Source of the DNA: Alphaproteobacteria bacterium
GTDB lineage: Bacteria > Pseudomonadota > Alphaproteobacteria > UBA828
Reading direction: 5' to 3'
Length of the DNA: 41,234 nucleotides
NCBI GenBank assembly: GCA_011523425.1
Contig: WTGU01000111.1
Location: 1 to 41,234 of the forward strand
Below, piece after piece: positions 1 through 6,816 of this stretch. Position 1 is the stretch's first letter. Every line of letters starts with the position of its first letter. The position numbers and the translations under genes are program-made. Under the pieces are notes generated by a model that saw only the letters and a program-made list of their open reading frames with translations, was not told the DNA's origin and did no database searches.

Positions 1-555
1 CTGCCAGTTGCAGAAGTCCGGGTCGGCCGCTCCCATCAGGATGGCGCCGTCGCAAGTCTCGCCTGCAAGCTCGAGCATGCGCGGCTGCGAGACGGCGAGA
101 TAGATCGGAATCTGCCGGCGCGCGGTGGCAAGCCGCCCCTTGGCGCCGGAAAAATCGACCTCCTCGCCCGCGAACAGCTTGCGGAACAGCTCCATGCTCT
201 CCCGCAGCTCGGCGATCCTGTTCGGCTTCTCGCCGATGGAGTGGACGGCAACCCAGCCCGCGCCAAGGCCCAGCAGGGCGCGTCCGTCGGATAGCTCGTC
301 GAGCGCGGTCGTGGCGTTGGCGGTGACCGTCGGATGACGCGTCCGAAGATTGGTGACCGCACAACCGATCTCCATCGACTCGGTCGCCATCGCCGAAACG
401 TTCATCGCCGCATAAACATCCTTCATCCCGAGCTGATGATCGATGAACCACAGCACGCCGAAGCCCAGTTCCTCGGCCTTCTTCGCGATCTCGACGACCT
501 GGCCGAACGTCTCACGCGGGCTGACTCCCCTCGAAATTCCGAAACTCTTCACCAT
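1..555 (-). CDS. LLM-class flavin-dependent oxidoreductase, C-terminus cut by window edge
   Basis: Only the first 185 codons are visible; the family is usually around 300-350 residues, so the C-terminal part lies outside the window. The frame stays open to base 1. The translation has the luciferase-like monooxygenase / F420-type reductase pattern: an N-terminal beta-alpha unit (AKKAEELGFGVLWFIDH, residues 24-40), a strand with TNLRTRHP (69-75), and the typical DELSDGRALLGLGAGW stretch (86-101). Such enzymes use reduced FMN or F420 to oxidise or cleave small organic substrates. ATG at 555 overlaps the TGA of the upstream hydrolase by one base (TGATG), so translation is probably coupled. It is the third gene of an operon with an acyl-CoA ligase and a hydrolase. 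The substrate is not readable; the family call is firm. Confidence 0.88.
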   Translation of the reverse strand, partial: MVKSFGISRGVSPRETFGQVVEIAKKAEELGFGVLWFIDHQLGMKDVYAAMNVSAMATESMEIGCAVTNLRTRHPTVTANATTALDELSDGRALLGLGAGWVAVHSIGEKPNRIAELRESMELFRKLFAGEEVDFSGAKGRLATARRQIPIYLAVSQPRMLELAGETCDGAILMGAADPDFCNWQ

Positions 556-1340
556 CAGGCGCTGCTTTCGAGTGCGTTGCGAATGGCCTCTGCATAGGCG
601 TCGGGCTGATCGACGCTCATCAGGTGCCCGGCGCGTGCCACCTCGTGATAGGTTCCGTGGCGCAGGGCGCCGAGCATGATCTCCGCCGCCTTGCGCGGAC
701 AGAACACGTCGCCGTCGCCGCCGATCACATGGACCGGGCAGGTGATTTCCGGCAGGAGCTCGGTTAGCGGGTCCTCGTTGAGTCGCGCCATCGCGCGCGC
801 TGCATTGACGTAGCCATCTCCGTTGCCGATGGCCTTGAGGCGTCTGGCCGCGATTTCTTCGAGCCGGTCGCTGGCGACGACCAGCTGCTGGCGCGTGTCC
901 TCCTTGAGCGCGCCGGCGAAGCCGGAGAAGTCGCTCCGAATCGTCTCGATACGGTCACGGAAGAACCCGACGGCGCGTCGTCCGACAACGGTCGAGGTGC
1001 CGGCGACCGCGGCTCGGGTTACCAAATCGGGCCGCTTGGCCGCGACCCAGAGCACCACGGCGCCGCCGAGCGAGTAGCCGATGCAGTCGGCGGGACCCGT
1101 CAGCGCCTCGAGGAACGCAATCAGGTCGTCGCCAAGCTGTTCCAGCGAGCCCTCGGCCTCGCCCAGCTCGGTTTCACCGTGACCGCGAAGGTCGTAGGCG
1201 TAGGTCGTGAAGTCACTCAGTCGGCGCTGAACGTCCGCCCAGCTATTCCGGTCCTCCGCCAGGCCGTGGAGCATGACCGCCGGTGGCCCGTCTCCCATGC
1301 GCGTATAGCCGACGTCGATGTCGTCGAGCCGCGTCCTCAT
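555..1340 (-). CDS. alpha/beta hydrolase
   Basis: 261-residue alpha/beta-hydrolase fold protein of normal single-domain length. Visible landmarks are the oxyanion motif VMLHGL (residues 22-27), the DLRGHGET turn (50-57), the nucleophile elbow GYSLGG with Ser90, an acid candidate in GGDGDVFCP (Asp211) and a catalytic His in RAGHL (His239). It resembles the esterase, enol-lactonase and C-C hydrolase branch that often sits in aromatic or alicyclic degradation operons, but specificity cannot be assigned. The start overlaps the end of the acyl-CoA ligase by four bases (ATGA), and its stop overlaps the next start, so ligase, hydrolase and LLM monooxygenase form a tightly coupled operon. Confidence 0.9.
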   Translation of the reverse strand: MRTRLDDIDVGYTRMGDGPPAVMLHGLAEDRNSWADVQRRLSDFTTYAYDLRGHGETELGEAEGSLEQLGDDLIAFLEALTGPADCIGYSLGGAVVLWVAAKRPDLVTRAAVAGTSTVVGRRAVGFFRDRIETIRSDFSGFAGALKEDTRQQLVVASDRLEEIAARRLKAIGNGDGYVNAARAMARLNEDPLTELLPEITCPVHVIGGDGDVFCPRKAAEIMLGALRHGTYHEVARAGHLMSVDQPDAYAEAIRNALESSA

Positions 1341-3010
1341 GTCCCGTCACCGGAGGCAGCGTCATCGCCGGTCACGACGGCGCGGAGGTCGGCCTTACGG
1401 ATCTTCCCCGCCGGGGTCATCGGCATGGAATCCACGATGCGCAGAACCTCGGGGCAGTGATGCTTGGGCAGGCGTCTCGCTCGCGCGTGGGCGATCAGGT
1501 CGTCGAGGCTCGGGGCTTCGCCGTTCACCACCACCACCGCGCAGATGCGTTCGCCCAAGCGCTCGTCGGGATGGCCGATGACGGCCACGGCGTTGACGTC
1601 CGGATGGTCGGCGAGCGCATTCTCGATCGGCGCGGGTGAGATGTTGACGCCGCCGCGAATGATCAGATCCTTCAGCCTGCCGGTGATGCGCACGTACCCG
1701 TCAGTGTCGATCCGCGCGAGATCGCCGGTGCGAAAGAACCCGTCGTCGGTGATCATGGAGTCGTAGAGGTCTTGCTGGCCGAAATAACCGATGAAGACTC
1801 CCGGCCCCCGCATGGCCAGCTCGCCCTCCTCGCCCGCGGGCAACGTGCCGCCAGCGGCGTCGAGGCAACGCAGTTCGAGCCCCGGCAGTCCGATGCCGGC
1901 GGTCCGCATCAATTTCTCGCGGGGGCTTTCACGAACACAGGTGACGAGCCCACCCTCGGTCATGCCCCAAAGGACCGTCACGAAGGTCTTCGGAAACTGC
2001 GCCTGCGCGGCCTCCATCAGCGACGGCGGCACCTGCGCGCCGCCGCACAGAAACGAGCGGAGCGGTGCCAGCTTCGGCGTCGAACGTGGCCAGCGCGCGT
2101 CCACCAGATCCTTCAGAAACGGCGTCGCCGCGGCGGTGAACGCACAGCCGAATTCTTCAATCATTTCGAGCGCGTGCTCGGGATCCCAGACGTCCTGAAG
2201 AACGAGCGGCGCGCCCGTATGGAGCGCCAATCGCATGCCGTGAATGGCGCCGATGCTGTGCCCGAGGGGAGAGGCGAGAAAGATCGGCGCGTCCGGGCCG
2301 AGCGAGAAACGCTCCGTGAACCCGATATTCAGGGCGGCGAGGGTGTCTTCGCTGTGCATGACGGCCTTGGGCTGGCCGGTCGTGCTCGACGTGAACATGA
2401 TGTGCGCGAGGTCGGCAGCGCTCGCCGGCAAGGGAGTTCTTCGACCCGCCGGTGCCGCCCGCCACGTCCCGATGCTCTCGTCGAGCAGGAAGACGCCCGG
2501 CCCATGCCCGCAGGTCGAGGCAGCCTCCCGGGCGATGTCGCCCAGCGGCGCACTGCCGTGGCGCTCCACCGAAATCAGCGCCCGCGCGCCCGTCAGCCCG
2601 GCAACGTAGGCGACCGTTTGGGGATCGGTGCGGGTCGGCAAACTCGCGGGTATGGCGCCGAGACGCAGCAACGCGACGAACGCGACCTGCCCGTCAACGA
2701 TGTTCGGCAGAAGAAGGATCACGATGTCGCCGCGCCCGATTCCGCCCTCTTCCAACTCTTGGGCGAGGCGTCCGGCTTCCCGCCACAACCCGCCGTGGCT
2801 GAGCCGCCGACCGGTTGCATCGGCGACGGCGAGGCGGTCCTGGAAGCGCTGGCCGAGGACGGTGTAGCGGTCACACAAGCGTTCGCCTAGCCACCACCCC
2901 TTCGCGCGGTACCGGCGTTCTCGTTGGGCACGGTTGGCAGCGGCAGTATCCGGAAGCGCTGCTCGCGCGCCTCGCGAACCTTCGGGATCTGCGGGACGAA
3001 TCTCCCTCAT
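1337..3010 (-). CDS. AMP-dependent acyl-CoA ligase (AliA / long-chain type)
   Basis: 557-residue acyl-adenylate-forming enzyme that would activate a carboxylic acid with ATP and load it onto CoA. Core motifs are in order: the phosphate loop TSSTTGQPK (about residues 207-215), LWGMTEGG (about 347-354), the hinge region RTGDLARIDTDGYVRITGR (about 427-445), and the C-terminal lysine in TPAGK (about 536). The overall look resembles cyclohexanecarboxylate-CoA ligase (AliA)-like proteins more than acetyl-CoA synthetase. ATG 3010 is chosen because GGAG lies six bases upstream; an in-frame GTG at 3040 would add ten Arg-rich residues and has no clear ribosome site. It is first in the minus-strand operon and divergent from the TetR gene at 3308, its likely regulator. 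Confidence 0.9.
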   Translation of the reverse strand: MREIRPADPEGSRGARAALPDTAAANRAQRERRYRAKGWWLGERLCDRYTVLGQRFQDRLAVADATGRRLSHGGLWREAGRLAQELEEGGIGRGDIVILLLPNIVDGQVAFVALLRLGAIPASLPTRTDPQTVAYVAGLTGARALISVERHGSAPLGDIAREAASTCGHGPGVFLLDESIGTWRAAPAGRRTPLPASAADLAHIMFTSSTTGQPKAVMHSEDTLAALNIGFTERFSLGPDAPIFLASPLGHSIGAIHGMRLALHTGAPLVLQDVWDPEHALEMIEEFGCAFTAAATPFLKDLVDARWPRSTPKLAPLRSFLCGGAQVPPSLMEAAQAQFPKTFVTVLWGMTEGGLVTCVRESPREKLMRTAGIGLPGLELRCLDAAGGTLPAGEEGELAMRGPGVFIGYFGQQDLYDSMITDDGFFRTGDLARIDTDGYVRITGRLKDLIIRGGVNISPAPIENALADHPDVNAVAVIGHPDERLGERICAVVVVNGEAPSLDDLIAHARARRLPKHHCPEVLRIVDSMPMTPAGKIRKADLRAVVTGDDAASGDGT

Positions 3011-3307
3011 TTGCCGCTCCCGTCGCCGGCCCGGAACCACAGTGTTTCCACTGCCATCCCCACTCGCGTCCAGCCTAGACCCGCTTCAATTCAAATTCAA
3101 GATGACGATGTCGCTTTTTTTATTTATGCTCATTTTTAATGACCGTCATTCTCTCTCTTGCTACCTTCCTGGCATGACCGAGAGCGGGGGCTCCCGCGGG
3201 TCCGCACAGGAGCAACCACGCCATCCCCCGGGGGGATGGCCTGTGAGGAGGGTGAGCCGGCGCCGCCCAAAGAGTTGCGGCGCCCTTGGCGGGTGGAGTC
3301 CGGTGGA
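3011..3307. promoter_or_regulatory. divergent promoter region between acyl-CoA ligase operon and TetR gene
   Basis: About 300 bases between divergent starts. Bases 3088-3160 are strikingly AT-rich against the GC-rich background, with a T-run at 3114-3121 and TTTTTAAT at 3133-3140. That composition fits back-to-back promoters. A perfect palindrome sits at 3138-3150. Exact -35/-10 boxes are not assigned with confidence. Confidence 0.6.
3138..3150. promoter_or_regulatory. palindromic operator candidate for the adjacent TetR protein
   Basis: AATGACCGTCATT is a perfect 6+1+6 inverted repeat in the AT-rich part of the divergent promoter region. TetR-family repressors commonly bind such short palindromes next to their own gene. 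Position and symmetry support an operator; binding is inferred. Confidence 0.6.
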
Positions 3308-3994
3308 ATGGCGGCGCAAATGACCCAAGTCCCCACCACACCCAAGGGCCGGCGCACGCGCAGCCGTCTCCTGGCGAGTGGCCGCAGAGTGCTGGCTCGC
3401 AACGGTTACGTCGACCTCAAGATGGTCGACGTAGCCGAAGAGGCAGGGGTATCGCTAGGCGCTCTCTATCGGTATTTCCGCAACAAGGAGGACCTGTTCA
3501 GGGCCTTGGTCGACGGCATTCACGAGGCATTGTTCGAAGCGAGTCGAGCACCGAACAAGGAACTGGCGACCGACCCCAAGGGGGCCTTGCTCGAAGCAAA
3601 CCTCGGCTATCTTTCGCTTTACGCGGAAAACCGCGACGTGATGCGCGCCCTCATCGAGGCCTCCACGGTCGACGAGCGGTTCCGCAGCGTCTGGTGGGCG
3701 ATGCGCAACCGCCACGTTGACCGCTTCGTCGGCGCCCTCGGGGCGAAGTGCGGTATAGAGGAGGTAGACGGCGTTCCGGCCCGCCTCGTTGCGGAAGCCA
3801 TGGCCGCGATGGTCGAGCAATGCGCCTACGTCTGGTTTGCGCAGGAGGAGCAACTGAACGAGCAGCCGGTCTCCGTCGACGACGCCGCAAGGGTGGTGAC
3901 GCGGATATGGCACGACGCCTTCTTTGAGCCCGAAACACGCTCAGCCTCCGCAGCCGAAACTGGCCGGGCCAAGTCGTCAATCGAGGACCTGTGA
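3308..3994 (+). CDS. TetR/AcrR family transcriptional regulator
   Basis: 228-residue one-domain repressor. The helix-turn-helix is clear near residues 31-60: VDVAEEAGVSLGALYRYF followed by RNKEDLF, the standard TetR recognition-helix signature. The C-terminal ligand domain (about 70-205) is diverged and does not point to a named subgroup. ATG 3308 is chosen because GGTGGAG lies about nine bases upstream; ATG 3320 is nearly as good. The upstream in-frame extension to 3158 would be Pro/Arg-rich and lies in the promoter region, so it was not used. The gene is divergent from the acyl-CoA ligase operon and probably represses it, with release by an acid or its CoA ester. The effector is inferred. 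Confidence 0.88.
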   Translation: MAAQMTQVPTTPKGRRTRSRLLASGRRVLARNGYVDLKMVDVAEEAGVSLGALYRYFRNKEDLFRALVDGIHEALFEASRAPNKELATDPKGALLEANLGYLSLYAENRDVMRALIEASTVDERFRSVWWAMRNRHVDRFVGALGAKCGIEEVDGVPARLVAEAMAAMVEQCAYVWFAQEEQLNEQPVSVDDAARVVTRIWHDAFFEPETRSASAAETGRAKSSIEDL

Positions 3995-4130
3995 AGGCCC
4001 CCTGTACCTATCATGACTTTTCTTCGGCAGTGAGGTTGCGTTGCGATTGAGATTCCGTTCCTAGGCTCAGGCAGCGGCGGTACTGTCCGCCCATCACTTC
4101 ACAGTCAGACCCCTCCGAGTAACCCGGGTT

Positions 4131-4302
4131 AGAGCACGATTCGATCCAATTGAATCGCGTAGATTTTCAAAAGCTTAGTCTTCTCTCGGTCGAGGCGGAT
4201 ATGCCTCCCACGAGTTTCGCGGCGCTCGGGTTGCCGCTGTTAGCCAAGTTGGCAGCCGATCGGAGCGGGTTGTGATCCAGGTTGATCGGATAACGCTCTA
4301 AT
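4131..4302. repeat. inverted TTAGAGC / GCTCTAA bounded element
   Basis: TTAGAGCACGATTCGATCC at 4130-4148 faces TGATCGGATAACGCTCTAA at 4283-4301, so the segment is bounded by a seven-base inverted repeat. An inner arm pair CGATTC (4138-4143) and GAATCG (4152-4157) can form a hairpin. Related words occur at 14851-14866 and 37070-37081. The pattern recalls intergenic palindromic repeats I know from Rhizobiales and relatives; the identity is from memory only. Confidence 0.4.
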
Positions 4303-4714
4303 CCCCTGCGCATGGACTTCGAGGCGGTTTTCTTCACCAACTCAGTAGACAGCCGACTCGCAAGCCATGAGAAGCCCTTGCAAGGCCGTGGCCTCGTGCA
4401 AGTGGACTGTGGCGGTTCGGGCTGCATGTGAGAACACGAGGCCCTGGAAGTTCGGCTTGTATGCATCGGTAGGTTCTGCACATGGCACAGAAGGCTCGCC
4501 GAGCCGGCCGGCAGGATCTCGACCGGCGCTGCAGCGCCTCCAGTGCAACCCGCGCGGCAGGCGGATCGGCCCAGTCCCGAGGGGCCCCTGCCGCCTGCCT
4601 GACCCCGATGCCGGTGCATCGGAGATGGCGGCTTGCAGGTCATGGCCGTGGAATCGCCCGGCAAGGAGAAGACAGTCGGCGGGGTTTTAGGCGACTCGAT
4701 GCTGTCTTAACCTC

Positions 4715-4760
4715 GATTTCTCACCAATGTCACAGCCTGCGTCGCGCCCAGGCGCCCGCC
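4715..4760 (+). repeat. dispersed repeat copy A (TTTCTCACCA segment)
   Basis: Shares TTTCTCACCA, then GTCA, then CTGCG, then TCGCGCCCAGGCG and CCGCC with bases 14737-14799, in the same order and orientation; copy B has about 15 extra bases in the middle. Probably the remnant of one mobile or repeated element present at both places. Confidence 0.45.
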
Positions 4761-4976
4761 CGCGTCGTGCGTCCACGCGCGCGTCAAGCTCACGATCGCA
4801 AAGAGTGCCATGGACGGCCTCACGCCCGCCGGCGCAACATCCGGCCTTCGATCCCGCATCCAGTTGGAGGCGGTAACCAGATGTCGGCCGGGTGCGACAA
4901 ACGCGGTAGCCTCATGAGCCACATCCGGGCACTCTCGGTGGGTATGATGCGCCCGGCTTGAAAGGAGAGAAGGCTG

Positions 4977-5717
4977 ATGAGACTGCTTGCGGTAGCGTTG
5001 GTTCTGGCGCTCTGCGCGGCGACGCCGACGCTCGCGACCGAGAAGCTGCGTATCGCCACGACCGGCGGCTATCCGCCGTTCACCTATGTCGACGATGCCG
5101 GTGAGGTTGCAGGCTTCGACCTCGACATCGCGCGTGCGCTCTGCGCCGAACTCGGCGCGGAGTGCGAAGTCGTGCTGGAGGAATGGGAGCGGCTGATTCC
5201 GGAGCTGCGCGCCGGCAGCTTCGATGCCATCGCCGCCAGTATGTCGATTACCGAGAAGCGGCGCGAACTGGTGAGCTTCACGAACCGGTACTACAGCAAC
5301 GTGGTCCGCTTCGTGGCGCGCAAGGGCTCCGACTTCGACCCGGCCGACGCGGCGGGCAAGACCATCGGCGCGGCCCGCGCCACGATCGCCTCCGACTGGC
5401 TCGAGGCGAACCTGGCCGGCACGGCGACCATCGAGCTCTATACCGGCCAGGAGGAGCTTTACCGGAACCTGGTCGCCGGTCGCCTGGATGCCATGTTCGG
5501 CGACGGCCTGGGCTCATACGCCTGGCTTGAGGGTCCGGAAGGTGCCGGCTTCGAGTTCGTCGGCGAGGGATACAGACTGGACGAAGGCATCGGCATCGCC
5601 GTGCGCCACGAGGACGCCTCCCTTCTGTCGCGCCTGAACGGCGCCCTCGAGGCCATCCTCGCGAACGGTACCTACGAGCGGATCAACGCCCGCTACTTCC
5701 CGTTCAGCATCCACTAG
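4977..5717 (+). CDS. periplasmic amino-acid-type substrate-binding protein (family 3 SBP)
   Basis: 246 residues with a classical signal peptide (about residues 1-20, cleavage near ATPTLA-TE) and a full bacterial family 3 binding domain. Typical landmarks are RIATTGGYPPFTYVD (25-39), GEVAGFDLDIARAL (42-55), the SFDAIAASMSITEKRRE stretch (81-97) and a C-terminal LNGALEAILANGTYERINARYFP. This matches polar-amino-acid binding proteins (lysine/arginine/ornithine or cystine group). GGAG of the AAAGGAGAGAAGG ribosome site lies about ten bases upstream of ATG 4977. No permease or ATPase gene is next to it, so it is an orphan here: its membrane partners must be elsewhere, or it serves as a sensor or scavenger. 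The ligand is not assignable. Confidence 0.92.
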   Translation: MRLLAVALVLALCAATPTLATEKLRIATTGGYPPFTYVDDAGEVAGFDLDIARALCAELGAECEVVLEEWERLIPELRAGSFDAIAASMSITEKRRELVSFTNRYYSNVVRFVARKGSDFDPADAAGKTIGAARATIASDWLEANLAGTATIELYTGQEELYRNLVAGRLDAMFGDGLGSYAWLEGPEGAGFEFVGEGYRLDEGIGIAVRHEDASLLSRLNGALEAILANGTYERINARYFPFSIH

Positions 5718-5870
5718 GCCGTGAGGTCATCGGCGCACGGCGGCGCTCGAGAGCCAGCGTCGCTCACCTGATGAGACTTGTCCCGCCTTCCGTTTCCCTC
5801 CGCTCCGAGTCCCCCCTGCAACCTGTCGTCGTTTTGGGGCTGGCCCCGCAGCACCGAAGAGGGGCAGAGA

Positions 5871-5964
5871 ATGCTTGACGAGCGGGCCAGGTTCTCGAAT
5901 CGTAGAACATGACACACGTGTCAGGTTCTCCCGTTGCGGGCAGGAGCGGACGGACGCCACGACC
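5871..5964 (+). promoter_or_regulatory. control region of the glycosylase-GMC-NIPSNAP operon, copy 1
   Basis: Contains CTTGACG at 5874-5880, TAGAAC at 5903-5908 and the palindrome at 5910-5923. The same words, with identical spacing (TGAC to TGAC 34 bases; TTGACG to TARAAC 22-base gap), recur at 9850-9899. The 22-base gap is too long for an ordinary sigma-70 promoter, so TTGACG may belong to a second regulator half-site instead. Confidence 0.65.
5910..5923. promoter_or_regulatory. RutR-like operator, copy 1
   Basis: TGACACACGTGTCA is a 6+2+6 inverted repeat. E. coli RutR binds TTGACCA-NN-TGGTCAA, which has the same TGAC half-site and 2-base centre. The same site stands next to the RutR-like gene at 9886-9899. 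Regulation by that protein is inferred. Confidence 0.68.
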
Positions 5965-6813
5965 ATGCGACTGAGAGCGGCGCTGCACGAGACGCTCGAC
6001 GGCTGGCACGGGGATATCGACCCTTCCTGGCGCGCTCTCGTGCACGACGTCGCGTTGGCCTTCGATGCGGTCGACGCCGCGCTCGAGCTGGAGCCGTGGG
6101 AGCCGATCTTTCCGGCCCGGCGGGGCAGGAGCCTGCCCGGAGCGCCCTTGGGCGCGCACCTGCTGCGCGCCTTCGACGGGATCGCGCCGGAGAGCGTGCG
6201 CTGCGTGATCGTGGGCCAGGACCCCTATCCGTGCCCCGCGTTTGCGACCGGGCGGGCCTTCGAGGCGGGCAACGTCGCCCGCTGGCGGGAGCTCGACAAG
6301 ATGTTCTCGCCGAGCGTCCGCGCGGTGATCCAGCTCGTCGTCGCGGAGCGCACCGGCGCGGCACGCTACGCCGAGGGCTTCGCGCAGTGGCCGGAGACGT
6401 TGGCGGCCATCGAAGCGGGCGCGGTCGATCTGGAGGCGCCGGAGGCGCTGGCCGAGCGCTGGGTCGCCTCCGGCGCGCTGCTGCTCAACAGCTCGCTCAC
6501 GCTCTCCCGCTTCCGGCGCGAGGGCGATCCACACCAGGTGCGGGGCCATCTGCCGCTCTGGCGCCCCTTGCTGGTCCGGGTGCTCGACCGACTGGCGCGG
6601 CGGGGAACGCCGGTCGTCTTCATCGGCTTCGGCGACGCGGCCGCCGAGACGCTGGCTGCGGCGGGGCTTGGAGAGGCTGAACAACGCGCAGCGGGGCGCG
6701 TCATCCTCCGCCCGCACCCCGCTGCGGCCGCCGAGATGCTGGCGCAGGAGAACCCGCTCTCGCTCTGCAACCGGCGCCTGCGGGCCATGGGCGCGGCGCC
6801 GGTGGACTGGTAG
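5965..6813 (+). CDS. uracil-DNA glycosylase-fold protein
   Basis: 282 residues. Family 1 UDG landmarks are all present: GQDPYP at 84-89 (Asp86 as water-activating acid, Tyr88 in the thymine-excluding position), an aromatic Phe99 in ATGRAFE, LLLNSSLTL at 172-180 (Asn175 as base-reading Asn), VVFIGFGDAAAETL (217-230), and PHP at 250-252 (His251). The usual minor-groove loop HPSPLS is replaced by HPAAAAEM, and GQDPYH by GQDPYP, so it is a divergent member; true DNA repair activity is not certain. ATG 5965 is used because the short copy at 9937 begins at the same residue. The ribosome site is weak. It is first in an operon with GMC oxidoreductase and NIPSNAP genes, an odd place for a repair enzyme. 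Confidence 0.85.
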   Translation: MRLRAALHETLDGWHGDIDPSWRALVHDVALAFDAVDAALELEPWEPIFPARRGRSLPGAPLGAHLLRAFDGIAPESVRCVIVGQDPYPCPAFATGRAFEAGNVARWRELDKMFSPSVRAVIQLVVAERTGAARYAEGFAQWPETLAAIEAGAVDLEAPEALAERWVASGALLLNSSLTLSRFRREGDPHQVRGHLPLWRPLLVRVLDRLARRGTPVVFIGFGDAAAETLAAAGLGEAEQRAAGRVILRPHPAAAAEMLAQENPLSLCNRRLRAMGAAPVDW

Positions 6814-6816
6814 CCG

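Larger units (their letters stand above)
3995..4976. other. 980-base stretch without a recognisable gene
   Basis: No open frame here looks like a real protein. The longest (minus strand, 4167-4664) has codon use and a Cys/Ser/Pro/Arg-rich translation unlike the neighbours. The stretch holds a TTAGAGC...GCTCTAA inverted pair (4131-4302), a hairpin-forming CGATTC...GAATCG pair (4138-4157), and a segment at 4715-4760 that recurs at 14737-14799. The last bases carry the ribosome site of the next gene. It may be an eroded insertion or a scar of lost genes. Confidence 0.5.

Noticed and set aside
4167-4664. 165-codon minus-strand ORF in the gene-poor stretch
   Set aside because: Translation rich in Cys, Ser, Pro and Arg, no recognisable domain, crosses the repeat element, no ribosome site.
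5836-5847. GGGGC-TG-GCCCC hairpin near a T-run
   Set aside because: The T-run precedes the hairpin on the plus strand and no gene ends there on the minus strand, so it is not a terminator in a sensible place.
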